A stretch of 64,000 nucleotides of DNA, taken from Epiperipatus broadwayi. Lineage: Eukaryota; Onychophora; Udeonychophora; Euonychophora; Peripatidae. This document shows positions 47,744 through 58,761 of this stretch, in pieces. A program made the translations under genes and the position numbers. Position 1 is the first letter of the stretch. Each line of letters begins with the position of its first letter. Under the pieces are notes generated by a model. It searched no databases. It saw nothing but the letters and a program-made list of their open reading frames with translations, and was not told the origin of the DNA. Location of the stretch: positions 8,208,853 through 8,272,852 of the forward strand of contig JAQFVV010000021.1 in NCBI GenBank assembly GCA_028023455.1, written 5' to 3'.

Positions 47744-47830
47744 TGAGCAAATGAAAGAGGTAGTTAATTTCTGACTCTTTTTTCGTTTATGTAAAACAAA
47801 TCTTACACTTGTTGGTGGTTTTTTTATAGA

Positions 47831-48870
47831 GCATATCTATTGAGAGAGAGAGAGAGAGAAATCTTATTATATTTAATATTGTTAATACTTTTTTCACATA
47901 AGATCCAGTGTTATTAGTGCATTTAATTTATTGCACTTCAATGATGGAGGTGCCATAAGCTAATAAGCATTAATGAAAAGAATATTATCACATTAAATAA
48001 AAAAAACCATGTGATTGGCTGAATAAATATGCTCAGTGCGCATTGGATCTTTGAAATAAGAAATTGTCTGATTGAAAGATAATTTATGATGGCAATCTAT
48101 CAGATGTGTGCATATGTAAATTTATAAACCCAATTCACAAATTTTTAGATTTTCTTATTTAATATTTTTTCAAATTATAGGTTACTCAAATTGTGAATGG
48201 TGAATGAAATTTGTATTTGTGTAAATATATTTTGAACTGTATTCAAATAAATTGATGTAATGAATTTATTTATTTTAATAAACAATATATTGTTAATTAA
48301 TAATATATATATATATATATATATATATTGATTATGTATTAAAATGTTTTTTATTTCACCTTGTTGGTTAACTTTCAAGGCTTTAACTGGACACTCCAAC
48401 ATAAAGCTCGATGGATGTGATTTATTAGAAGGCTCTATAAAAGTGCATCATAATAAAAAACAAACAAATATTTAAGTGCGCAATTTTTAATATACATATG
48501 AATCCAATGTGAATGATTAATGATAAAATATAAAAATAATAGACAAGGTAATAATTACGTCATTATCACATTAGTAATCTATTGTGTTAATTGACTTATT
48601 CATATGTCAGTTTATGCTTGATGAATCAATATCTGACAGCTGTTTCTACTGCCTTTTGTTTTTAATGCTAATGTAAGTTGCTTTTACATTTCACTATTTA
48701 TTAGTTTTGTTTTTATATTCACAACTGAAAAATTACAATGATATTAAATCAATTTTTAGAGTTTATGCAAATATACTAATTTTTATTAATTTTGTCTGCA
48801 GTTGCTCCACATTCTTTAAGTATTACAATAAGCAGGATTTTTTTTGCTCTGAATCTTTAGTATTGCATCA
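47831..48870. other. AT-rich spacer with (AG)n and (TA)n
   Basis: (AG)n at about 47840-47859 and (TA)n at 48303-48329. No gene; the 75-residue minus frame at 48175-48402 runs through the TA repeat. Confidence 0.5.
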
Positions 48871-49750
48871 ATAACAATCAACAATTTCAAACTGTTGTCA
48901 AGGCAACATCCTTTTAACTATAAAGATGGAATTCCGCCTTTATTAATGATTTAATATACTTATATAAACACTAAAGATTGCAACATGACCACAGAGATTG
49001 AAAATATTGTTACAAAAAAGTTTAAATAAATTTCTTGAAACAGATAAATATAAACTATTCTTAATGCAGACTAATAAATAGTCAATTATAACATTACAAA
49101 CTGCAATTATGAATTTCAAATGGCACCCAAAGTATTACTTAAATAATAAGTGTAATAATGTTCAAGGCTAAATGGGTTTGTAAGCAATTATTAAAAACCA
49201 GTCAACACCAATAAAAATCAACAATTTCAAATTGTTGTCAAAGCAACAACCTTTTGACAATAAAGATGGAATCATCAATCGTTTTTAGCCGAGAGGTCAT
49301 TGTAACCGCCTTGCAAGCAAGTAGTTGGTTGCAGACGGTTGTGGGTTCGTGTCCTGGCCGATGCTATGACATATGAAAAAAAAAATAAAGATGGAATCCC
49401 ACCTTCATTAATGGTCTAATAATCTTATATAGATACTAAAGATTGCAACTTTATTACAGAGATTGAAATTATTGATACAAAGAAGTTTAAATAAATTTCT
49501 TTAAACAGGTAAATAAAACCTATTCTGAATGTAGATCTAATAAATAGGCAATTATAAATTTCAAATTGCATCCAAAGTATCACTTAAATAATAAGTATAA
49601 TAATGCTTAAGGATGAATGGGTTTATAAGTAATCATTAAAAAACAGTCAACACTTAGACAATCCTAATATCAATAACAATCAACAATTTCTAACTTGTTA
49701 ACAATAAGGGTGGAATCTCACACGTATTAATAGTCTAATATATATTATAG
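48871..49750 (+). repeat. Tandem ~345-bp repeat (family G), two units and a partial third
   Basis: Units begin at about 48871, 49217 and 49668 with ATCAACAATTTC, then a palindromic TTGTTGTCAAGGCAACA block, AAAGATGGAAT, and later GATTGCAAC, AAGTTTAAATAAATTTCTT and CAAAGTATNACTTAAATAATA. Unit 2 is split by a SINE. Related pieces lie near 43849 and 58570-58650 (inverted). Class unknown. Confidence 0.8.
49274..49383 (+). mobile_element. tRNA-derived SINE S1 with perfect target duplication
   Basis: Flanked by identical 15-base direct repeats AATAAAGATGGAATC (49259-49273 and 49384-49398). Box A-like TTTTAGCCGAGAGGT, box B-like GTGGGTTCGTGTCC, end GCTATGACATATG plus poly-A. It interrupts a family G unit, so it is younger than that repeat. 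Confidence 0.9.
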
Positions 49751-50172
49751 ATAGATAATACAGCATTTAAACAAACTGCAGGAAATCGCATGTCCAATAA
49801 ATCTTTATAGGGAAACAATAAAGAATATATTGCTCATTAGACAGTATAGTTTCCAAGCTAGTGCCTTGCTATCCTTGTTTTGCTCTGTAACTGAAAACAG
49901 ACATTCATTTACAAACCAATATTTTTATCACCTATTTTATTATAGGTTAGTTTCTGAAAAAAAGATGTATGATTGATTAGAACTTGGAAAATAATCATTT
50001 TTGAATATTACCATACTGAATCCAAATCCATTCTCAATCCATGTGAAACAGATTGAAAACATTTATGAATTTTATCTGACTAAATTTAAATTAACTTTTA
50101 ATCTATGAGAGACCAAAATACTATTGTTACCTCAAGAAATTTTCACCTTTGACTGAATAAAGTAAATATGAC
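49751..50172. other. AT-rich spacer, nothing recognised
   Basis: No coding or repeat structure seen. Confidence 0.45.
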
Positions 50173-50188
50173 ACTATTTTCTGTATTT

Positions 50189-50289
50189 TTTTTTCATGTG
50201 TCAAAACATCAGCTGGAAGTGAACCTGTGAACCCAGGACAACTGCTTGTAAGACAGCTGTGCTGACCACTCAGCCACCAACACTTGACT
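50189..50289 (-). mobile_element. tRNA-derived SINE (S1-related) with perfect target duplication
   Basis: Flanked by ACTATTTTCTGTATTT at 50173-50188 and 50290-50305 (16 of 16). Poly-T at the left marks its A-tail on the minus strand. The head reads TGGCTGAGTGGTCAGCAC (box A-like) and GGGTTCACAGGTTC (box B-like). Confidence 0.9.
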
Positions 50290-50305
50290 ACTATTTTCTG
50301 TATTT

Positions 50306-51919
50306 ATTATGCATAGTGATTAGTTATCAATGAAGTATTGAGAGCTGATGAAAGTTCTTATTATACCTCTCTTTGATTTTAAATAATGGACTAACCCAGA
50401 TCTCATCTTATCTAGATTGGATTAAGCATTTATTGTCTCAAACTAATGTGTATAGAAATAGATAATTCATAGTGAATGAAAAGAATACACCAATAAGCAA
50501 TGATGCTCACTGTATCCAAATGTTTTCATTAGGTATTGGGATTTGGCAATAAATAGTGAAGCCTTTTGAAGGTAGGGTCACTGCACTAATGTTACAGAGC
50601 TGAAAGACAGAATCTGCATTCTTTAGATAACCCCTGTCAAACCTAAATTGCAGCATACATATAGTTCAGCATATGGTTGACTCAGTGGGTCAAGTTCATA
50701 TTTAAAACAGGAAATCTGAAACAAGATAAACTGTTCGTGTAAATCCAGATGTATCTGCAGACCTATTCATGAGGCAGATTGTCACAGGACATCCAGAAGT
50801 GGTCGGAAACCTATAAAAGCATATGCTGTTCCTTCTTCTATAGTTCACCAAAGAACTAGGAGCTATACATTGCCAATGGCAGGAAGCAGAGTATAACTAC
50901 TGTAAATATCATAAATACACAAATGTATATTTGTTTTTACATATTAATTAATATATTATAAAATGTATTTACATGTGTTTGTGTTTATTTGTATAATCAC
51001 AAAGAAACATGACAGTTCTTAAAGAACTTCAGTTTGGTAAAACGGCAATGAAATCATCATCTTCAATTTATTGTTTCCTACCAAATGTAATTTTATAGAA
51101 TCTTTTATACCAGTGCATTTTAAATCGTATAGGGTAGGTGAAGACCTAAAATAATGGTTTTAAACCAGGGTACTATGACCCACTAAGGATCCATGTAACT
51201 GGTTTCTTCAGATATTATGAATGGCAGTAATGGACAGTACTTAAAACTTTTTGTGTGTATAACTAAAATCATGAAAAGAGACGAATTAAAGAATAAAATA
51301 AAAGCAGTGGAAAATTAAAAGATACAAAAATAGTAATTGATATAAATGAATATTCTCATATTGTACAGAAAGCCTTGGAAATTATTGCAATTTTTTACTA
51401 TTAAAAATATTCAAATGACTTTGTTGCTTAAGCATTCATTAAAAGTTTGAGTGCCTGAATCAATATTAGGACCCACTGGGCAAAATATGTACAAAACCAC
51501 ACTGTGCTTTTTAGTTAGAAAAAATATGAGAGTATATACTAACTTTACTAGTCATTCATTAAACTAAAGATTATCCACTTAATAAATATTGTTTCTGTAC
51601 TTCCATTTTCACAAAACCACTCTCATGCATATTAAGGACCAGTTTCTAATCACTTTTAACACCTTGTGAAAGGGTGTGGTCATAAATATCAGATTAAAGA
51701 CAGCTTTTCCACATGTGATTGGTCTAATGATTGTGAATACACCTTTGGTCACATGTTTATGAATACACTCATCCACAAGATGTTAAAAGCAGATAGAAAC
51801 CATTCCCTATCTTGCATGAGAGAATGGTGTAGTAAAAATTACACTATATACTGTATCGTTTATTTATACGGTACAATTATATTGGCATTCGGTAAGATAT
51901 CTAAAAGTTAAAAAAAAAA
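50306..51919. other. AT-rich spacer, nothing recognised
   Basis: The 81-codon plus frame at 51666-51911 (Cys/His-containing, from KGCGHKYQIKDSFSTCDWSN) has no clear family match; a decayed or chance frame. Nothing else found. Confidence 0.35.
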
Positions 51920-53345
51920 AGAGAGTAAATTTAGAGATCTTTTAAAAGAAAAAAATTTTAGATTTTTTTTCTGATTAGTATAATTTTTTTTATATAAACA
52001 TACAATGACAGTTAAAGTTTCGTTCACATTTTTTTTATGTAATTAAAAATAAAAGTTAAAATTGGAGAGAATAAATGATATGCAGATTACTGATCCAGAT
52101 AAATTAAAATAATTCCAAAAATAAAAAGATTACAATTGGAAAATTAAAAGAATTCCAAAAGAAAAAAGATTACAATTAGGATAATATTTTATCTAATTAA
52201 AGATGGTCGAAAGACTTGATAAAAAAGAAGACTTTATAACGTAAATTTTATAAAGAATGAACAAGATTATCAATGTATTATTTGACAAACAAAAGGTATG
52301 CACAGAAGTCTGAAAACTGGACTTCGATTATAAAAAAGAAGAGGCCAGTTTGATCAACATCTTGTTTTGTCTGTTTTTCCTGTGGTCGGTCCTGGATAAC
52401 AAGAATATATCCAGGATCACTCTATTCTGAAATGATTCTGCATGTTGGAGTAGGCCGTGGCTTTTGCTGACATCGTTCCAGAAGATGGACACCAGAAACG
52501 CTTTCATGACCTATCAGTAAAATAGACCAAGATCAACCAATAGCCAAGCTCATTCTCCCACAAAAAAAAAAAACTATGCATAGTAATCTACAAGCTTTGT
52601 GAACTCACTAAACTTACTGGTAAGCTATAATTCATTATTTCTGATTGTGACTAAATTGTCGGCAAACCATTCTTAAAAATAAGCTTATAATAGGATCTCG
52701 ATATAGACTTTAATTTTATTGTTCAAGAGACTCTTGTCTACCAAGAACTTTTTAATTGTGAAACTGTTGTTTTTTTAAATTAATTGATTCAAGTTTGGAT
52801 TAACGTGCATGTATTCTCTCCAGTTTATTTAATTCGTAATTTATCTTTAAATATTTTAGTTTGTCAGAATAAAAATATTTATTTCTAATACCAACTTTTC
52901 TTTGTATGATAATTATTAATAATAGTTATTAATGATTATTATTAAATTTATTATTAGTTTATTCAGATTTAGAGATATAATTTACCTTTGCCAATATGTT
53001 TCGAATAAGCTCCAGGAATAATAACATCTAAAAAAATAATTCTAGTTACGGTATAATATAATACCGATTCTTTTAAAAACATTTTTTTTTTAATTCTCAA
53101 AATGTGATGAGACAGATTTCAGCGGATTCTTACATGAATCCTGGTGCCCTGATAAAAAGAAATAAAAGCTGATTTCGTCGGTAGCGCAAATCGTAACAAT
53201 TACTAGGTAGAGTTGATCAGGAAATATAGTTATGTTTTTTTTAGAAATAGGAATGAAACTTTCTTCTTTTTGCATAACTTGGTAAACTCATGCATTTATT
53301 GCATATAGAGGCCTAGCAAGATGAGGAAAATGTTACAATACCTAT
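51920..53345 (-). repeat. Unclassified ~1.4-kb dispersed repeat, copy 2
   Basis: Reverse complement of 8330-9665 with many substitutions and indels; both ends align. The 61-residue frame at 53090-53275 is inside it and is not supported by the other copy. Confidence 0.75.
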
Positions 53346-53574
53346 ATTTTAAGTATCTAATCTAATATCAAAAATATGCAATTCAAATCATGACTATTCA
53401 ATATATCATTAATATATATGCAGTATATAATTATATTGTAATTATTTTATATTTATTTTATTATTTGAATATATAGATATAATAATTTAATACTTTTATA
53501 TAAGTACATTACATTTGAAAACTAATTTTTACATACTTTAAATTATTTATAATTATATAAACAATAATTTAAAA

Positions 53575-53850
53575 ATGTTAATTGGGTATATCTATGAAAT
53601 ACCAAGTAAATTTGAAAAAAACATATATTGGCGAGACTAGTTGTCACACTGAAAAGCACTTGCAAGCACACAAACTGATGATTAGAAGAGAGAAAACAGA
53701 TGTGTCTAAGGTAGCAGACCATGTGACATATGTTCAGTTGTAAAGATACAAAAATATTTGATAGAAAAGAAAAAGATGAAAAGAACAAAAATTAAAGAAG
53801 CTGATCACATGACAATGGCAAAAAAATCCCATAAACGAACCTAGTGTACA
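53575..53850 (+). pseudogene. PLE GIY-YIG fragment, lineage IV
   Basis: Frames spell YEIPSKF, then KKTYIGETSCHTEKHLQAHK, LMIRREKTDVSKVADHV, FDRKEK and TKIKEADHM. This matches the GIY-YIG core (YEIP ... TYIGET ... EH...AV...S..A.H) and tail of a PLE. Frameshifted and truncated on both sides; the RT is absent. Confidence 0.7.
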
Positions 53851-53954
53851 TAATGTATAGAAACTACTAATCAACTTTGCTCTTAGGTAAAACTAAAGAA
53901 ATCAGGAGGAACCTCATAGATAAGTATATGAAATTTCTACCAACTGTTGACTTT

Positions 53955-54265
53955 GGCAGGATGGCTCAGTTGGTTAGAGTGTTATCTTAAAATTTAATAC
54001 CAAGAATCTAAGAGTCCAGGTTCAAATTCCATGCTAGTACTGTCCATGGTTAGGCTAGAAACACCTGAAGAAGAAAGGAGAATAATAGCCCTCAAAACAT
54101 TGTGCATATACTAACCTGTTTGAAGTGCTATTACTAACAGTTGAATGTATTTAGAATAAAGTTAAATTTTTCTAAAGACATTCAATACTCAGGTGATGGA
54201 AATAGTCCAATATAAAAATACAACTAGAACACCACCATCACAAATCTTCAGGAGAACATTATCCA
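53955..54265 (+). mobile_element. tRNA-derived SINE with a long body (family S2)
   Basis: Head with box A GGCTCAGTTGGTTAGAGTG and box B CAGGTTCAAATTCC. The body contains CCTGAAGAAGAAAGGAG ... CCCTCAAAACATTGTGC and ends with ACTAACAGTTGAATGTATTT and ATGGAAATAGTCCAATATA. Other copies are 62640-62910 (minus), 62925-63240 (plus) and 56636-56860 (partial, inverted). The body has a hammerhead-like order but does not close stem I. Confidence 0.75.
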
Positions 54266-54425
54266 GTTGTAGTTATAACTTTGAGAAAAGAATTGAAAAA
54301 ACTGGACGGAATATGAAACATAATCAATTTAAGAGACAACTATATATTTAAATTAAACATTTATTTCCATCTAATTGACTTTTGTTTAAAATTGAACCTC
54401 GTCAAGATGTTACAATAATTCAAAA

Positions 54426-55154
54426 ATGTCACATGATTTACATATCAGCTTAGCACCCACACTATTGGCCAACCCCAACCCTAAAAAATGTTTTTATACT
54501 TTCCAATTTTTATTTAATGCTCATTTTCTTCCAAACTTTATTGAACCCTGTAATAAATTCATACATTTCTCTTTATTTTATTGTATATACATTGTCTCAT
54601 GCACTTTTCTTTCTTTATAACTTCTACAATACTTGATCACTTCAATATTTCTTTCTTCACATTTCATAACATGTCCTGTTTTTAAAAAATGGCAAAATGG
54701 CCCAGACTTAACATATCCCCTATTTACTGCTCAGTCATGTTTTTTACCTCTTTATATTTTACTTTTCACTGACTGATCTATATATACCATCATACATCTC
54801 TTACACATAATTTTATAAACTAGTCCTATCTTATCACTTTTATCATTTCTCATTTTTGCATTACTCACTAACTTTTTTAATGATTTACTATTTTTCCATC
54901 CTATATCTCTATTCTCTTTCATTTTTTCTTTCCTTTCATTCAGAATTTTACATACCTCCTTTGAATATGGAATAGAAATCCATTTCTTTTGTTCATTTTT
55001 ATTGCTAACATTCTTATATCATCTTTTATTTCTCAATATATTTCTTATAACCCTACCATTATATCCATATTCAATGTGCAACTTTTGCTCCTTTGCCTTT
55101 TTTTCATTCAATGCAAGCCTATCATTTATCATTATTTTTCTTTTCAGTATCCCC

Positions 55155-55155
<1 letters not shown>
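54426..55155 (-). pseudogene. PLE RT-linker and GIY-YIG fragment, lineage V
   Basis: From about 55130 downward the minus strand reads WISIPYSKEVCKILNERKEK, RDIGWKNSKSLKKLVSNAK, DKIGLVYKIMCKRCMMVYID, then FCHFLKTGHVMKCEERNIEV. This is the PLE linker followed by a GIY-YIG domain in which Gly of YIG is Asp (VYID) and several stops occur. It is opposite in strand to the lineage IV fragment 600 bases away. Plus-strand frames here (54426-54620) are shadows. Confidence 0.75.

Positions 55156-55156
<1 letters not shown>

Positions 55157-55244
<88 letters not shown>
55157..55244. repeat. (TA)n microsatellite, ~43 units
   Basis: Perfect long TA run between the lineage V PLE fragment and the family C ribozyme repeat; the Ile-Tyr frames through it are artefacts. 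Confidence 0.98.
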
Positions 55245-55248
<4 letters not shown>

Positions 55249-55254
55249 TGTGGT

Positions 55255-55578
55255 TAGCTAAATTAAAGATAAGCTTCTAATATAGGATATCTGAATTAAG
55301 TTCATCCCATATGATTTTTTCAGTTGGAGAGCTGACTTTAAAGACATGTAGATGTCTAAAAGTTTCAGATCTTCTTCTAACAATTATCTTTTAGATAAAT
55401 GCTTTGCTTGAGTTGGTTTTTTAGATCTAATGTCCCAACTCCTCACTGAAGAGACCCATAGGTTGAAACCGGTCTGGGGATGGGGACCATTTAAAATAAA
55501 AATGATTTGAATGCCTTCTATTGTAGTAGCATTTATCATAAAAAAAAAAAAAGCTTGTTTAGAGCTATTAGCACGCTC

Positions 55579-55590
<12 letters not shown>
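55255..55590 (+). repeat. Hammerhead family C repeat (copy 1)
   Basis: About 335 bases, matched in reverse by 61255-61570. Blocks in order: GAATTAAGTTCATCCCATAT, AAAGACATGTAGATGTCTAA, GTTTCAGATCTTCTT, the ribozyme, then AATGCCTTCTATTGTAGTAG and AAGCTTGTTTAGAGCTATTA. A (TA)n run (55584-55611) follows. Non-coding. Confidence 0.85.
55441..55479 (+). ncRNA. Hammerhead ribozyme, family C
   Basis: Stem I CCUCA (55441-55445) with UGGGG (55475-55479). CUGAAGA at 55446-55452. Stem II GACC-CAUA-GGUU, four pairs and a tetraloop. GAAAC at 55465-55469, CG loop, GUC at 55472-55474. All catalytic residues are intact; only stem III is minimal (two pairs). Confidence 0.87.
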
Positions 55591-55611
<21 letters not shown>

Positions 55612-56635
55612 CATAAATGAAACATTTCTCATAAAACATTTTTATGAGAATTCAATGTATTGATTCATCTATAAAATAGCCATATTGTCTAATACCTTTT
55701 TAATGAATATATGAATATAATTTTTTTTTTTTCTTTTATATAAAAGACATTTTGTGAATTCCAACACATAAGTGTCATTTTTTTTGTTTTTGGAATATTA
55801 GGTAAAGATAAAAGTTAATATGGTCTTATAAAAGTGATGATGATTTTGGTATCACTTCACCTTTTGATATCCTCTACCTAAGACAATGTGCTAATGAAAT
55901 TTTACTCAACATCATAACTAATGGACATGCTATCACTAGTTCTTGAGGTAATTAACTGAGAAGATTACCGCTAATTATTTAAAAATCACATTGAACATTG
56001 TTTTGTATCTTTATGTTAGATATTAAATAATAAAATCCTCCTGTGTTTAATGGCATAGTCAAAATATTTGGGATCCCTAAATAAAATTTCAAAGATATTT
56101 TTAATATTTATAACTCATACCTTTATTACTTTGAATATATTCAAGCAAAAGGGTATCTAAAACTCAGGAACTTATATACATTGCATTGATTTACCTCATG
56201 ATAACTAGGTCATTGTTCATGTGATAAGTTGTATAATTTTTTAAAATATATTTCAAACAAATAATTATATTCAAAATAAAAAATGGCTACAAGCATCTTA
56301 TACTTTCAGTTTTTAATTAGAAAATGAATACGAAATTAAATTTTGGATTAGTGATTTACTTTAGATATTTTATTGAAAGCTATAAAAGTCTAATAAATAT
56401 TGTCATAAATAAGCCTTTTGTACATAAATTTCAAATCGTTGTAATATTTTATTTCAAGTTTCTCCAATTAAGTTTTAAGACTTATTTTTTAAAGCAATGG
56501 TAAGCATTACAAGATGCACTTTTATTTCAATGTTATATTTGATTAGAATTCCATCATAACTGAATAATAAAAACAACCTTAAGATTGGTACTCACATAAA
56601 TATATTCCCTATTGTTTTCCTGAAGGTTTGTGATG
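55591..56635. other. AT-rich spacer, nothing recognised
   Basis: Only short T and TA runs; no gene or repeat partner. Confidence 0.45.
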
Positions 56636-56860
56636 ATGGCGTTCTATGTGTATTTTTGTATTGAACTATTTCCATCATCTAATATGTGTATTGAATGTGT
56701 TTTAAAAAAATTAACTTTATTTAAATATTCCAAATATATTCAACTGTTAGTAAGCATTTGATGTGTTATTACTAACAGTTGAATGTATTTGGAATATTTA
56801 AATAAAGTTAAATTTTTCTAAAGAGATAGTTCAATATAAAAATACAACTATAATATCCCC
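56636..56860. repeat. Inverted tails of SINE S2
   Basis: A minus-oriented tail (about 56665-56753) and a plus-oriented tail (56768-56860) form an inverted repeat with ~50-base near-perfect arms (ACTAACAGTTGAATGTATTT and its complement) and a 14-base loop. No tRNA head is present on either side. Confidence 0.8.
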
Positions 56861-58569
56861 TATGATTAGTGAAAATATATTGCAACTCTATTTTTTTAAT
56901 TTTAGTCAATGTACCAGCACTCATTTGTCTATCCCAAAATAAGCTGAAATGATTACTAGCTAAATAGATCTAGATTCCAATTTATCAATCACAATTGGAT
57001 AGCTAGTTAAAAAAATCTATAAGATGTTTATCTAAAAGGAAAACTCTATGTTTTTTATGACCTGAAAAAAAAAATCAACATTTATCCAGCATGGATTCAA
57101 TCTCTAGGTTGTGTGTACATCTGTGGATGCGCTAACCCTTATATCAAAATACACTTCCAAATCAATGATGTGAGTATATAAAAATGAACAAGATAATAAG
57201 AAAACATTAATATATTCTTTTTATATTATTAAACAATTAAAATAACTATAATTTATACATCAGTCAAGCCTTGATCGAGCCAATTCCCGATGGATATCAT
57301 TGATTTATTATTTTTGGTAGGTTACAAATAGGTATATAAAAATATTATTGAATATGACCTTGTAATTTTTATATTTTATAAAATGATAAAATTTATATCA
57401 CTAAACTTTTCTATAACATATAATGATCTATTAGATTTAATATTAAGTAATAAATGAAATGATTATTTTAAAAATTGTTGTTCTCTAATCAAAATTATTG
57501 ATTATCTCTAATATAATATTATTCTACATAGCATTGGAAAGGATTCTATTATTCAGATTCTAGTTTTATTTATAAATGAAACTTTTACAATATTGAATTA
57601 AAAATAACTATAATTAAAATTGATAAATCTAACAATGTATCAATAGTGCTTCTAAACAATGAGGATCACCAATTCCTCAACAAGCTTTGTGATAAATGCT
57701 TAGCCAGAGCCAGCACTTAAAATAACTCTGTCAGGAACCCCTCCCCAAATGCCTGACCATGGTTTCGTGCTTTGGCACTCCTCAGAAAGGTGTCAGAGTA
57801 AGTTCAGACACTAGATCTGCTTATGACCTGGGTTTAAATCTTGCTATGAAAAATAAGACTTTTTTTCAAATATCTGATCCCTATCCAATCTACTAAGCCA
57901 TTAAATAGTCATAAATAAATGGGTTCTAAATGGTTCTATTTTAAGAATAAAAGATGGAGCAATTGCTCCAGTAGTTTTTATTTAACAGCTGGCAAGACTT
58001 TATTGAGTAAAAACTGGTTTCTCATTCAGAAATCTTTTAGGATGCTTTTAGAGAGACCACTATCATGCAATTGATTTTCAAAATATGTTTTACCTACTTA
58101 TAATAAAGAGTAACAATTATACTCACAATAATGGTAACATTAAACAAATGCTCTAATGTTATTGGTTGCAATAGTATAAAAAAATATCAAGACTGTATTT
58201 TATCATGATTACAAATTATTTAGAGAATTTTGTCTTTACAAAATAACATGAAATAATTTTTTATGCATTAATGTGATTGATGAATCATTGCTTTAATTAG
58301 GAAAACATAAGTCATGCATATTACTGAATATTTTTTATTATCGTATTGTATTTGAAGACCATAAAGCATATATATGAAGTTATATTTTTTTTACAATGCC
58401 TTATGTTACTGTTATTGTTCTTTATAATTTCAACTATATAACAGAACTCTTCAGACCTGCTGTTGACAAATGTTTTCCATTTAAATATATATTAATAATG
58501 TGCTATATTATATGTATATGATAATGTCATATATTTTCCTATTATACTTTATCATAGTATACATATTGT
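56861..58569. other. AT-rich spacer, nothing recognised
   Basis: A GACCTGGGTTTAAATCTTGC block near 57820 resembles a box B but no box A fits. No gene. Confidence 0.4.
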
Positions 58570-58650
58570 TAAAAGGAGGTTGCCTTGACAACAGATTAAG
58601 ATTGTTGATTATTATTAATATTGGAACTGTCTAAGTGTTGACTGTTTTTT
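58570..58650 (-). repeat. Fragment of tandem family G
   Basis: Inverse of the family G start: GGTTGCCTTGACAACA, GATTGTTGATTATT and AGTGTTGACTGTTTTTTAAT in the order expected on the minus strand. Confidence 0.7.
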
Positions 58651-58761
58651 AATTATATATATATAATGTAATAATAAATTATAATATATGTATATATACC
58701 TTAGATAATATGTAATAAAATAAATTCTACGAGAGGTATATAGATATTTCTCAGCTATTCA

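Larger units (their letters stand above)
46942..47830. mobile_element. Retrozyme-like repeat: two 415-bp tandem units plus a partial inverted unit (family E)
   Basis: Unit 1 starts at about 46942 and unit 2 at about 47359, near-identical and in direct orientation. An inverted partial unit runs from about 47652 to 47830. Each holds a complete hammerhead core (minus strand in units 1 and 2, plus in the third), spaced 415 bases between units 1 and 2. No protein is encoded. Tandem non-coding units each carrying a type I hammerhead resemble metazoan retrozymes and PLE terminal repeats. A (TA)n run precedes unit 1. Confidence 0.88.

Noticed and set aside
46942-47830. CRISPR array or satellite
   Set aside because: Units are 415 bp without short repeat-spacer structure, and the sequence context is a eukaryotic retroelement landscape.
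49284-49375. A functional tRNA gene
   Set aside because: A- and B-box-like words are present, but no cloverleaf with a proper anticodon arm could be drawn, and target duplications show it is a SINE.
54060-54125. A working hammerhead in SINE S2
   Set aside because: Core words are partly present but stem I does not pair and GAAA is altered; kept only as a possible relic.
54989-55280. Frames rich in Ile-Tyr repeats (also at 9706, 10420, 19132, 32121, 48175)
   Set aside because: They run through (TA)n microsatellites; no conserved sequence outside the repeat.
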